Source: Phytopythium helicoides
Taxonomy: Eukaryota > Oomycota > Peronosporomycetes > Pythiales > Pythiaceae
DNA length: 64,000 nucleotides
Reading direction: 5' to 3'
Assembly: GCA_024867545.1 (NCBI GenBank)
Contig: JANFNE010000013.1
Span: 496,001-560,000 of the forward strand
The position numbers and the translations under genes were made by a program. The notes under the pieces are model-generated. The model ran no database searches and was not told where the DNA came from. It saw only the letters and a list, made by a program, of their open reading frames with translations. Positions 45,771 through 54,779 of this stretch are shown piece after piece; positions within the stretch are counted from its first letter, which is position 1, and every line of letters starts with the position of its first letter.

Positions 45771-47319
45771 GAACTTTTTGAACGCACGAGCGTGGCGACA
45801 TGCAGCGGCATGGGAGCAATCACTCCAGTAATCTACAAAGTGTCGACCAACTCAACGTGCTGCAGCTCACGAGCAAGTCGTTCGACCTACGCAAGGAGTT
45901 CGCAGAGATGCAGGCGGCACGGCAGACGGTCGAGTACCCGAGCTTCTGCCAGTGGTCTGGCAGACGCCGACAGGGGTTCTGGGTTCTCTCGACTCGGTCT
46001 CGCCCGCTTCCGCCAGGACGAGTCCCTCGCGGAAGCTCCTGACGGACATGCCGAGCAACATGAAGTGAACGAGGGCGATGGGTGATGCTTGTGGACACGC
46101 GCCGTGGGCTGTTTAGATGCATCATGCAGCAGCGTCAAGCAGAGAGAGAGGCGTGGGACCACTGAGAGAGCGCTTCGAAAGACAGACAGGCCGATCGCTC
46201 GACGCGCAGCAGCTCAATTCATGGCGTTGAGACAGGAGTATGCGAGAGAGACTGTCTACTCGACATGCATTCGACAGGTGAAAACAGAATGAGGAGACCA
46301 CAGAGGTGAGCAACGCTCTGCGACCGCCGGTGGTTCCACGGCTGTGGCCGATGCTGGAGAGCTACTTCTCAGGGCGACTCGAGGTTCTGGACGATGAAGA
46401 ACCAGGCAGCGATCAAGGCGAGCTGCATCATGACGCGGAGATTGGCGAAGAGGTCGCGGCAGCGTCAAGTATTGGGGTGGCGAATGATGTTCAGCGCAAC
46501 GAAGCCGATGCTGCAATGCAGGGAGACTCTATGCTCGCACCGACAGACGTGAGCGAGCTGCCACCAGTGTTGCGACTCAAGTGGAACAACGAGATGGCGG
46601 CAACTTTGTTGGCTCTTCGCAGCAGCGGGGAGTTGCGCACCGCGTTCGCAACTGAGCGTTCGTCGGCTCAGTTGAAGCTGCTGTGGGAGTCGCTGCGAGT
46701 CCAGTTCTGCCGCGCGCATGGCATCGCTGTCGACGCGATCCAACTTAAGAACAAGTATAACTCTCTGCGACGAGAGTACTTGGATCTCACAGAGCACCCA
46801 GATGTCGACCGTCCGCCTTACTGGGACGCGCTGGTTGTATGTTTCGGTGCAGCACAGAGCACTGTTCAAACTTCAGAGCGAGGCTCAAGTACAGTGTTGA
46901 TGGAGCAGAGCATATCTGACCGACCACCACAACCAGAAAGTCGGCGACAGCGATTAGTCGTGTCAAATCCAGTGAGAGCGTCTACAGCAGAGAGTGAGGA
47001 CAGCAGCAACGATCGCATCGGCACACTCATGACGCTTCTGGAGCTTCAGGCGCAGAGGCAGCAGGAAATGCAGGAGATCATGCGGCACCAAGCTGCTCAA
47101 CTCGAAGCGGTAATAGCCCAAACAGCAACTGTAAACCGTGCAGTGCTACAGCTACTCGAACACTTTCCCAGTGAACTGGTCAACAGAACAGCGCCGATCA
47201 GAGCAACTCGTCAGGTCAAGAGTAGCCAGCACCAACATCAACAAGCGTATTATTTGATGAGGATGGTTCCTCTTCCCTCATGTCTTTGCCGCACAATTCC
47301 TTCCTTCGTCTTCTGCTGA
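45771..47319 (+). CDS. Triple Myb/SANT-like protein, copy B (5' half decayed)
   Basis: Inverted duplicate of 31.2-32.9 kb. The first two domains are only traces: LNVLQLTSKSFDLRKEFAEM and VEYPSFCQWS for domain 1, RALRKTDRPIARRAAAQ and FMALRQEYARE for domain 2. From 46306 the third domain is open and nearly identical to copy A at protein level, about a dozen replacements over some 300 residues. At the end copy B has lost one A (GTCAACAGAACAG versus GTCAACAGAAACAG in A). This shifts the frame past the normal stop and adds a tail ending RTIPSFVFC. Homology to copy A continues about 100 bp after the coding end. The open frame may start at 46306 (MSNALRPPVVPRLWPM). Confidence 0.65.
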
Positions 47320-48133
47320 GCAGCTACCTTACAGCATCCCCAATTCACTGCACCCGACTCGAGAGGAGCTGCTGGATACCTTTTCAGCAAGGAGTCACGA
47401 AAGATATGTTTGGGAACCAGAAAAATAAGCATGCGATTGTTCTCTGAATATTTATATTCAGAGTTTACGTGGGGATCTGATTGGGTCCTATTACCTACTA
47501 AAACGTATACTAGCTTGGCAATGTCAATGCTGTAATTACTGAGATTGCTTTACTGACTGGAGCTTGTATACCAATTAGACGAGATATCACATAGCCTCTG
47601 ACAATGCATACTATTGGTGTGATGTTGCTCCAGGCGGTGAAGAACGACATTCGCGAAACCTTCGGATGACATTTCAGTGCGCTTCAACTGGGACGGAGAA
47701 TTGCTCTGTATTTGGCGGTCAGGTCAGGTCGCCCACGACTGCTTCAGGCGGTATGGTGAACGTATATGGGAGCTATGGCGGCCTGTCCGTAGAAATTTGA
47801 CTTTCCTCGCGGCGCAAGCTCTGCATCTGTTGGCAACCGGGGGTCGACATCGGTGTCTCGTGGTGCTGGATTGATCGATCGACGGCGGCGTGAGTGGGTC
47901 AGGTGGCGCAGGCTGTTCAGCGCTCATCTCTTCGGTGTGTCTGTCGAGTGGCGCGATCTCGACGACTAGTGGCAGTGTGTTCGTATCGTACTCGATTGGC
48001 ACGAGGTTAGACGTATTGTTGAGTGTGTCCGCGACCAGCAGTTTTACTAGCAGAATTGGTGTCCAGCATTGAGTGTCTTTGATCTACTGCTGTAAATATT
48101 CAGAGCTTCCCCGCGCAACGCACGGCATTAGTT
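47320..48133. other. AT-rich region between SANT copy B and the RT element
   Basis: About 800 bp with low coding potential. A minus-strand frame at 47724-48002 (SAEQPAPPDPLTPPSIDQ..) is open but unrecognised. No RNA gene identified. Confidence 0.4.
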
Positions 48134-48257
48134 CATGAAATTTAAGATCCCAATCGATTCGAGCGGTTTGAAAAATTTGTGTGGTGACTGTGAACTCCCG
48201 CATAAAACAGAAACTGGAGCCAACAAGTGGCCTCCTCGCGGGACTTAGAGTTGTTTG
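48134..48257. repeat. ~120-bp direct repeat, copy A (flanks RT element)
   Basis: Begins CATGAAATTTAAGATCCCAA and ends GGACTTAGAGTTGTTTG. The same order of words recurs in the same orientation at 52072-52226: CCCAATCG, GAACTCCCGCA, AAAACAGAAA, TGGAGCC, AGTGGCCT and GGGACTT. This copy lies directly 3' of the reverse-transcriptase stop codon. Confidence 0.7.
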
Positions 48258-50855
48258 AAAGTGCGTGTATTCATCAGGTGGTTACACCCACTGCTGTTTC
48301 ATCGTGTTCTTCTGTACGAGTGCGTCTTTGTGTGATGGCGTGCGCAGCTCTGGCGGTGCCGGTTGGCGTGGCGCGCTCTCGGTGGGTTCCGCCGGCGCGT
48401 TGGGTGGCGTCGGTGGTGGGTTAAAGAACTCGGCGCCGAGGCGGCGTGCGTGCTGTTGGACGTCCGTCCAGAGCGAGGTGACGTCGTGACTCTGTCTGCG
48501 GCGTTCTGCATGCGGCGATGTCTTGAGCTCGTCGCGGAGGAACGCAAGCACGAGGTCGTCCGGGCGTTCTTGCCAGTGTTCGTTGTCTAGACGGTATTGG
48601 CGCTTGGCGATGTCCATGATCTGCGCGCGAGCGACCGCTCGCACCGTATGGTCTGGCGCGTGTAGCATTTGCCATGCGTGGCCGGTTTGTACTGTCGCCT
48701 GCATGTCTGTCAGCGGGAGCAGTCCGAGACCGCCACGTGATGTCGGTGTGTAGAAGAACGCCGTCGACGTCGCTTGCGGGAGACGAAGGAGTTGGCGGAG
48801 GCCGCGTCGCAGCCACGCATCCCAGCGCGCGAGCTGTTGGCGGTGGATGCGTACATGGCGCAGCGCATACTCGATGCGCGAGTAGATGTAGACTTTGATC
48901 GCCTTGATGATCTGCGAGGGACGGAGACCCGAGCGGAGCAGCGCCGATGCGTCTTCGCGCATGGCTTTGAGCGTGGGTCCGAGCTGGAAGTCGGTGACGG
49001 CGTGGTCGAAGCCGTCGTTTATACCGAGGTATTTGTACGAGCCGGCCAGGTCGATGGATGGCACTGGCTCACCGTGTAGTAGCAGTGCAGGCGGGTCACT
49101 GACACGTCGGTGGCCCTGCATCTTCGATCCGAACACTGTGCATTTGGATGGGTTGGCCTCCATCGTCGACCATTCGAGGAACTTGCGTATGGTCGTGTGG
49201 GCCGCTTCGATCCCCGACTTGGAGTCGCTCATGGTCTTGATGTCGTCTGCAAAGGCTGTCGTCGGTACTCGTACCCCGGCAGCGAGTTCCACACCGGTAT
49301 TTGCCGCTGTATGCAGTCGCCGGACGAGCGGCATCACACCCACGAGGAATAGGAACGGTGACAGCGGACATCCTTGGTATACTCCGAGTCGGTGGGCGAT
49401 GGGAGGTGTCGCTCCGTCTGCCGTGTTGATGACCGTGTAGTAGGAGTCGGTGTAGATGGCGCGGCAGCAGTTGATGAAGCGTTCGTCGACGCCGACGACC
49501 GCCATCGTGCGCCAGATGAGCTCTGGGGGTACAGCTCCGAACGCATTCTTGAGATCATACCATACCATGTAGAGCGACTTCTCTCGTCGGCGCGCATTAT
49601 CGAGCGCCATCGCGCTAATGAACGAGTGTTCATTGCATCCATTCATTGCGCGGAATCCCTTTTGTGCCGGCGTGAGCCGGTCATTCGCCTCGAGCCACGT
49701 TGAGAATCGGTTGGCAAGGATGCTGGCGTAGAGTTTGTAGAGGGTCGGTTGTAGGCAGATTGGTCTCCAGTTCGATGGCACTGACCGCGAGCCCTTCTTG
49801 TGGATGAGGCGCACGACGCCCACCTTCCAGGCGGCTGGTAGTCGCTGGTGTTCCCAGCAGCGGCTGTATGCCGCGTGGAGTAGTGGTAGTAGCTCTTCCC
49901 GGAACATGTGCAGGATATCGTACCCAATGCCGTCGTATCCAGGTGCGGACTTGCGGCGCACTCCGAGTAGTCGCTCCTCAATCTCTTCCATCTCTATGCT
50001 ATCCGTGAGCGTATTGAGGTGGTGGGTTGGCGTCGGGAGCTCCTCGATGACCTTGCAGAACGGAGCGCCGGCCGTGGCTTCGTAGTCGAATTGTCTGCGC
50101 GCTGTGTGCAGTCCCTCGAAGTATCCGTAGACATCGGCTGCTGATATCGGACAGTCATCGCTGTCTGCGGTCCCTTGATGGTCTGGCTCGGAGCTCCCTG
50201 GTGGTGGCGTTGGGGTCGCTGCGGTTGCGCGTTTGGCTGCCGCCAAGATCGCGCGGACGCATCCACTCTCATCGCGGTCGAACCGTTCGCGTAGGCGTGC
50301 GCGGTTGTAGGCAGCTCGGGCTCGCCCTGCAGCTCGTCGAGCTCGACGGACGGTGCGTGGTCGGCTGACCGGGTCGTTTTGCACGGCTGCGAGGTCGTTG
50401 AGGCGCTCGTTCAGGTGTTGAGCGGCTGGGCGGTCGTCGACGTGCTGCGGTCGTCGCTGCTGTCGTTGGTTCGCGCGAGGCTGTCGGTCACGGGGCTGGA
50501 GTGCGAAAGGTCGTAGAGCATCGTAGATTGCGGGGCCGATCGATGCTATGACGCCCTCACTGTCCTCCCACGTCTCTGCGTCACGCAGTCTTGTTGCGAG
50601 GCGATTCGCCATGGTCGTGACCGCCGCGTGGGCTTGGGAGAGCTCATTTGCGGACAGTCGGTTGAGTCGGAGGCGTGGCTGGCATTTTGGCACTGCATTG
50701 GGCCCGACGGGGATCACTGGCAAGACCTCCGCGTTGTCGACAGGCGCCGGCGGGAGGGTGCTGCTCTGGTGAGGAGGCAGAATCTGTCTTTGGATCTCAC
50801 TGTCAGTCGCCGTCGGCTCGAGTGCCGAAGGGAGTCGGCACGCGTCCTATCGGAC
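48258..50855 (-). mobile_element. Non-LTR-type retrotransposon reverse transcriptase ORF
   Basis: Coding frame open from about 50855 to the stop at 48282. RT motifs in order: RRKSAPGYDGIGYDIL, KVGVVRLIHKKGSRS, NWRPICLQPTLYKLYASIL, LTPAQKGFRAMNGC, WYDLKNAFGAVPPELIW, YQGCPLSPFLFL, AFADDIKTMSDS and YKYLGINDGF. These are intact, including the FADD catalytic pair. The DLKNAFG block resembles elements of the R2/NeSL/Utopia kind rather than LTR retrotransposons. I see no apurinic endonuclease upstream. After the thumb there is no CCHC knuckle or restriction-like endonuclease before the stop. An N-terminal basic region (RARRAAGRARAAYNRAR) may bind RNA. The copy is probably young because the long frame is unbroken. 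Confidence 0.85.
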
Positions 50856-50886
50856 GTCATGTACGCCACACTCGAGGGGTGGGCGT

Positions 50887-51276
50887 TCATTGTGTCGTGT
50901 GCGACACGCTGGGATTCTTTGGCCCCCAGCGCGTCCGCGTTCTCGGCTGGGTGGGAGCCGCTCGCTCGAGGAGCGGCCCCCAGCGCGTGAAGGCGCGCTT
51001 GCTTCGGGTGGCATTGGCAGATGGAGGTTGTTGACTTGATGGCTGGGCGTGGCCATCAGTCGGTTTAGGCCTTCCACTGTCGTGGACCGCGTCGAGGTCG
51101 TCCAGCGCGCGGAGGAGTTTGGCGTGGTCGTCGGCATCGAGCGCGGAGAGGAACTCGTCGGGGTCGAGGTCGGGGTCGAAGTCGAGGTCGGGGTCGGGGC
51201 TGTTTGCTTGGAGGAGGAAGTTCCACTCCGGCCTGAGTCTAGACATGGGTGGGGTGCGGCGTCCTTTCCAGTGCAC
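50887..51276 (-). CDS. Acidic ORF upstream of RT, possibly the element's 5' ORF
   Basis: 129 codons on the same strand as the RT and just upstream of it, starting MHWKGRRTPPMSR. It includes a repeat-encoded acidic stretch (DPDLDFDPDLDPDEFLSA) made by short GTCGGG/GTCGAG units on the plus strand (about 51155-51210). The 3' half is Arg/Thr/Trp-rich (RWGPLLERAAP, RTRTRWGP). It may be the N-terminal part of the RT polyprotein separated by a frame break, or a separate ORF1. No zinc knuckle visible. Confidence 0.45.
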   Translation of the reverse strand: MHWKGRRTPPMSRLRPEWNFLLQANSPDPDLDFDPDLDPDEFLSALDADDHAKLLRALDDLDAVHDSGRPKPTDGHAQPSSQQPPSANATRSKRAFTRWGPLLERAAPTQPRTRTRWGPKNPSVSHTTQ

Positions 51277-51289
51277 CCGTCGTCACGAA

Positions 51290-52071
51290 ATACCAAGAAT
51301 ATCTTATTATGTACGAATTACTGTATATAGTTCGAGAGTGATTTGTGCTAGAGAGTCTGGCAAAAAGAATTAACCTCTAATAACCACTGATTATAATTGG
51401 TTACCTCATTTGAAAGATTACTTTCTGGCGCGCTTCTTGCGCTTCTGATACTCCTTCATGGCAGGCCAAAGGTCCAGTTTACCACCCTGACCGCTCGAGG
51501 TCAGCCTTGTGTGCGGTTAGGTGGCGTAGTGGTGCTACCAGGACGCAATGACACAGAGCACACCTTGCAGGCCCCGAAGTACACACCTAGCACCGGCGCC
51601 GCACGCTCCATGCTTAAGGAAGCAGTCGAACAGGGGGAACACGCGGCAGCAAACGCGGTTGTGCTGTATTGGGTTCGCTCCCGCCTGGTAGTCTGGAGAT
51701 AGGGGCAGCACCGCCTGGCACGTCACACACGTCGGCATGGCAGTGCGCGCCTGGTGACTTTGCACCTGCCTATTTCTTCAAAGTTCAGTACTCTCGCTTC
51801 AATGATGAAGACTATCTGAAATAAGTAAGCTGAAATATTGTCCATTCATTTTGCGTAGTGTGCGTGATGATTTGCGTATCCGTATACCACAGACAGGGAC
51901 GCAGACGTTTCTGGTTTAGTATTTTTAAGATGCTATCGCATGTAACAGTCAGGATGCTGTCCTTTAAACCAAAAACCTAATCTACCCGACCACAAAGCTG
52001 GAGGCAAACATCTACACGAAAACAAAATAATAAAAAAACAATATGATTTTCAATAATGATCAATAATGTGT
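51290..52071. other. AT-rich spacer beyond the RT element
   Basis: About 780 bp of lower GC content than the genes nearby, including AAAACAAAATAATAAAAAAA at about 52018. Apart from the possible transposase tail at 51420-51500, no gene is recognised. Confidence 0.4.
51420..51500 (-). pseudogene. Possible transposase C-terminal tail
   Basis: A minus-strand frame reads GGKLDLWPAMKEYQKRKKR and ends ARK before a stop. The mix of an aromatic-helical stretch and a basic tail looks like a protein C-terminus. A neighbouring frame upstream (51535-51765) has PTCVTCQAVLPLSPDYQAG with several cysteines. Together they could be the decayed end of a DNA-transposon protein, but I cannot name a family. Confidence 0.25.
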
Positions 52072-52226
52072 TGATGAAATAAGAGTTCCCAATCGCTTTG
52101 AGCGTTTTTCGGTTCTGAGCCACTTTGCTTTTGCATGAAAAATTGAGCGGTGAACTCCCGCAAAGGGAGAAGAAAACAGAAATTGGAGCCGGCCAGTGGC
52201 CTTCTCACGGGACTTGGAGTAGTTTG
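52072..52226. repeat. ~150-bp direct repeat, copy B (other side of RT element)
   Basis: Same orientation and word order as 48134-48257, from CCCAATCGCTTTGAGCG to GGGACTTGGAGTAGTTTG, but with two extra inserts, TTTTTCGGTTCTGAGCC and AAGGGAGAAG. GGCCAGTGGCC here is an 11-base imperfect palindrome. The copy stands alone, not next to RT sequence. Confidence 0.7.
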
Positions 52227-52494
52227 CAACTAGCAATCACGATGCATCAGCAGAGCTTCACACACTATCGTATTGCCCCAAGCGCAAAGATAACTTGGCC
52301 GTCGCAACCCCCTCCTTATCTATATATTTTGGGTTTATCCCATACGGTTGTTTTACCATTTATGCTCTGTCGAAAATGTCGTTTTCGACGCTTGCCTGCC
52401 TGTCGAAAACTCCCCTTCCCTTTTCGACGCTTTCGGCGGTTCAGATTGCCCTCCCCTGCAAGTCACCAAAGCAGGCGAACCACCAGCGGCGGCC

Positions 52495-53202
52495 ATGGAG
52501 CAACCGGTGGGAACCGAGAAGATCGTGCTCACGACGGTGCGCCCCTCCTCCTCCTGACGCCTGCGCTGGTGCTACAGCCGACTTAGAACGCTGACGCTGC
52601 TCCGCTCGCTGCTCCAGGCCAGCGGCGCGTTCTTCGGCGCGGCCGTGGGCTCCGTCGAGTCCGTCTGGTCCATCCCCAAGCTCGGTGCGTCGCGCGCTCG
52701 CTGCGCCTGGTGGCCCCGCGCTGACGGTGCTCGCTCTGCTAGGCGCCAAGCTGCCCAAGTTCGCGTCGCAGATCAAGCACGTCGGCCTGCGCTCGGTGCG
52801 TCGCTCGAGAGCGCGGAGATGGGAGCGAGACGCGCTAACGGAGACTCTCTCGCAGGTCGTGTTCGCCACGGTGGGCTGCCTGTTCGCCACGGGCGAATTC
52901 GCGTCCGCCAGCATCCGCCAGAAGGACGACGCCGTCAACGCGGGCGTGGGCGGCCTGCTTGTCGGCGCGGTGCCCGGCATCCTCAAGAAGAACGCGCGTC
53001 TCGGCGTCGCCACCAGCGTGCTCGCGGCCTCAGCCATGTCGGCCGCCACCTTCTGGTGCGCCTCGCTGCGCTGCAGAGCTGTTTGATTGGGGTGGTGGAA
53101 AGCTGATGGAAACTGTTGGGTGTGCGCAGGCAAAGCACGCAGGACACGCCGTTCGACAAGTACGCGGCTGCGGCCAAGGCCTCCAAGTACGGCCAGGCGT
53201 AA
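52495..53202 (+). CDS. NDUFA11: NDUFA11-like complex I subunit (Tim17/22/23 family)
   Basis: Accessory subunit (B14.7) in the membrane arm of mitochondrial NADH:ubiquinone oxidoreductase. Five exons: 52495-52536, 52618-52684, 52743-52795, 52856-53055 and 53130-53202. They splice in phase to 144 residues. The start is MEQPVGTEKIVLTT. The glycine-rich helices GAFFGAAVGSVESVW, VVFATVGCLFATGEFASA and GVGGLLVGAVPGI, with the loop IRQKDDAVNAGVGG, match the Tim17-family signature as found in NDUFA11. Four introns of 58-81 nt all start GTGCG; two have clear branch sites (CTGAC, CTAAC). Another small Tim17-family protein is possible, but the RxKDD..N..GG loop favours NDUFA11. Confidence 0.78.
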
Positions 53203-53320
53203 GCTGCTGGCGCGTTGGTCGAGTCGATCAATGGATGCCCAGCACCAACCACGGAGCGACGACGGAGGAATACAGCCATCATGTTTTACAAATCGCCTTC
53301 TATGCTAGCTATCTAGGCGT

Positions 53321-54433
53321 TCACACTGGAGAGAGGCTCGCGCAGTTGGAGCCGTAGAAGCCGCTGAAGCAGGAGCAGACGCCGGTCGAGTAGTCGCAGA
53401 TACCCCGGTTGGAGCAGTCAACGTGGCACTTGTTGCCGGTGGCGCCGACGCCAAAGCCTCCTGCGGCTGTCACGCCAGAGCAGTCGGTCTCGTCGACGCT
53501 TGTCACTGGGTCATCACCCGATGGACAGCGAACTTCGCATCGCAACAGTTAGAAAAGGCGTCCACAGCACACCAATCTCATTGCTGCCGTCACCTACTTC
53601 GAGAGCAATCTGGGCCAAACCACTCGGAGAGCTGCCTCTCGCCCGCTCCGAGCCCGACGGTCCATGATGAGTCGCAAAGGCAGCCGTATATGCGGTCTTG
53701 GTCCCACGTCGTCGTCGTCTGCACCGCCCAAAGCTCCATGTCAGGTGAACGCTCAGTCCATACGTGCGTGTCAGGTGATACCAGCGCACCTCGGCCCCCG
53801 CATATGTTGTCGTCGTAGACAGAGGAAATGCGCTCGAGACCGCTGCCATCTCGCTCATGCTCAGGCACTGGCCGTGTCCGGAGCAGCTATTGGGGCACGT
53901 CACTGTTGATCATCAGGGTGTGAGCTCTCCAGCGGTAGCAATGCACCCCCACAGCCACCGCCACGCACTCCGTTGACAGGCACCGCCTTCGTAGCCAGTG
54001 TAGCAGCGGCACTGTCCGCTGGCGCGGTCGCAGACGCCTGCTCCGGAGCACTCGACCTTGTCATGCGCCGTGTTGGCGCTGGTCGGCAGATCGCTCCACG
54101 CCGGGGCATTCGGGCATGTGCCTGCCATCCGCGGTCAGTCGGCGGCTGCCCCACTCTCTACACCACGCACACCGCAACCTTACGCAGCGAGCAGTCTGGC
54201 GCCTTGTAGAGCGCGACGTCGGCGTCGGCGCCGTAGCCCTCATAGCAGGTGCAGGTCTTGGTGAGCGTGTTGCAGCGCCCGTGGCCGTTGCAGTTCCCCA
54301 GCATGGCGCACAGGTTGCCCGTGGCCACTCCCAGCTGCGCGCGCACCTGCGCCAGGTGTCCCAGCGCCAGCACCAGCGCCAGCGCCAGCAGCGCGGGCAC
54401 GGCGCCGCCGCGAGCGCTCCATGCGGCAGCCAT
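53321..54433 (-). CDS. Secreted EGF-repeat (tenascin-like) protein
   Basis: Signal peptide at the start (ALLALALVLALGHLAQVRA), then four EGF-like units split by short introns: CAMLGNCNGHGRCNTLTKTC, CSGAGVCDRASGQCRCYTGY, CPNSCSGHGQCLSM, and CHVDCSNRGICDYSTGVCS followed by FYGSNC. Between the third and fourth lies TTTTWDQDRIYGCLCDSSW then DCSRIRCPSGDDP, a layout seen in oomycete cell-surface EGF proteins. Exons inferred: about 54433-54190, 54119-53983, 53905-53795, 53723-53612 and 53534-53321. The protein is about 270 residues and probably secreted or wall-attached. No transmembrane segment or GPI signal follows the last cysteine module. Ligand unknown. Confidence 0.8.
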
Positions 54434-54779
54434 GGCCGCCGCGAAAAAAGCGGCGGCGGCGCTTCAAGGTAGCCACTTGGCGCCCCCCGATTGCGCAACC
54501 GTGGGGTGCGTTCCTTGATCGCCACCCTCATCCTGCAACCGAAAGATTGGGCAGTTGCCTTTCGGTACGCGGCTGTTTCCGCACTACGCGCGGTAGAGAG
54601 CGCCGAGAACACGGAGAAGCGGCGGCGGCTTGCGGCGCTCCGCGGCTCGGACGGCAGCGCAGGCAGCGAGCGGCTCCGGCTGGCAGAGGCGCTGACGACG
54701 CCGGTCGGTTTCCAGGTCCCCGCAGGCGCCAAACTTAGACTCGCGCCGAGACAGGCCGCGCCGAACCGCGCGACGCGAG

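Noticed and set aside
52072..52226. The direct repeat as a spliceosomal snRNA or tRNA gene
   Set aside because: The hairpin-like CTCCCGC..GCGGGA suggested an RNA, and some R2-like elements target U2 genes. The sequence lacks the U2 branch-binding region, U6 ACAGA box, U1 5' end or tRNA A/B boxes that I can recognise.
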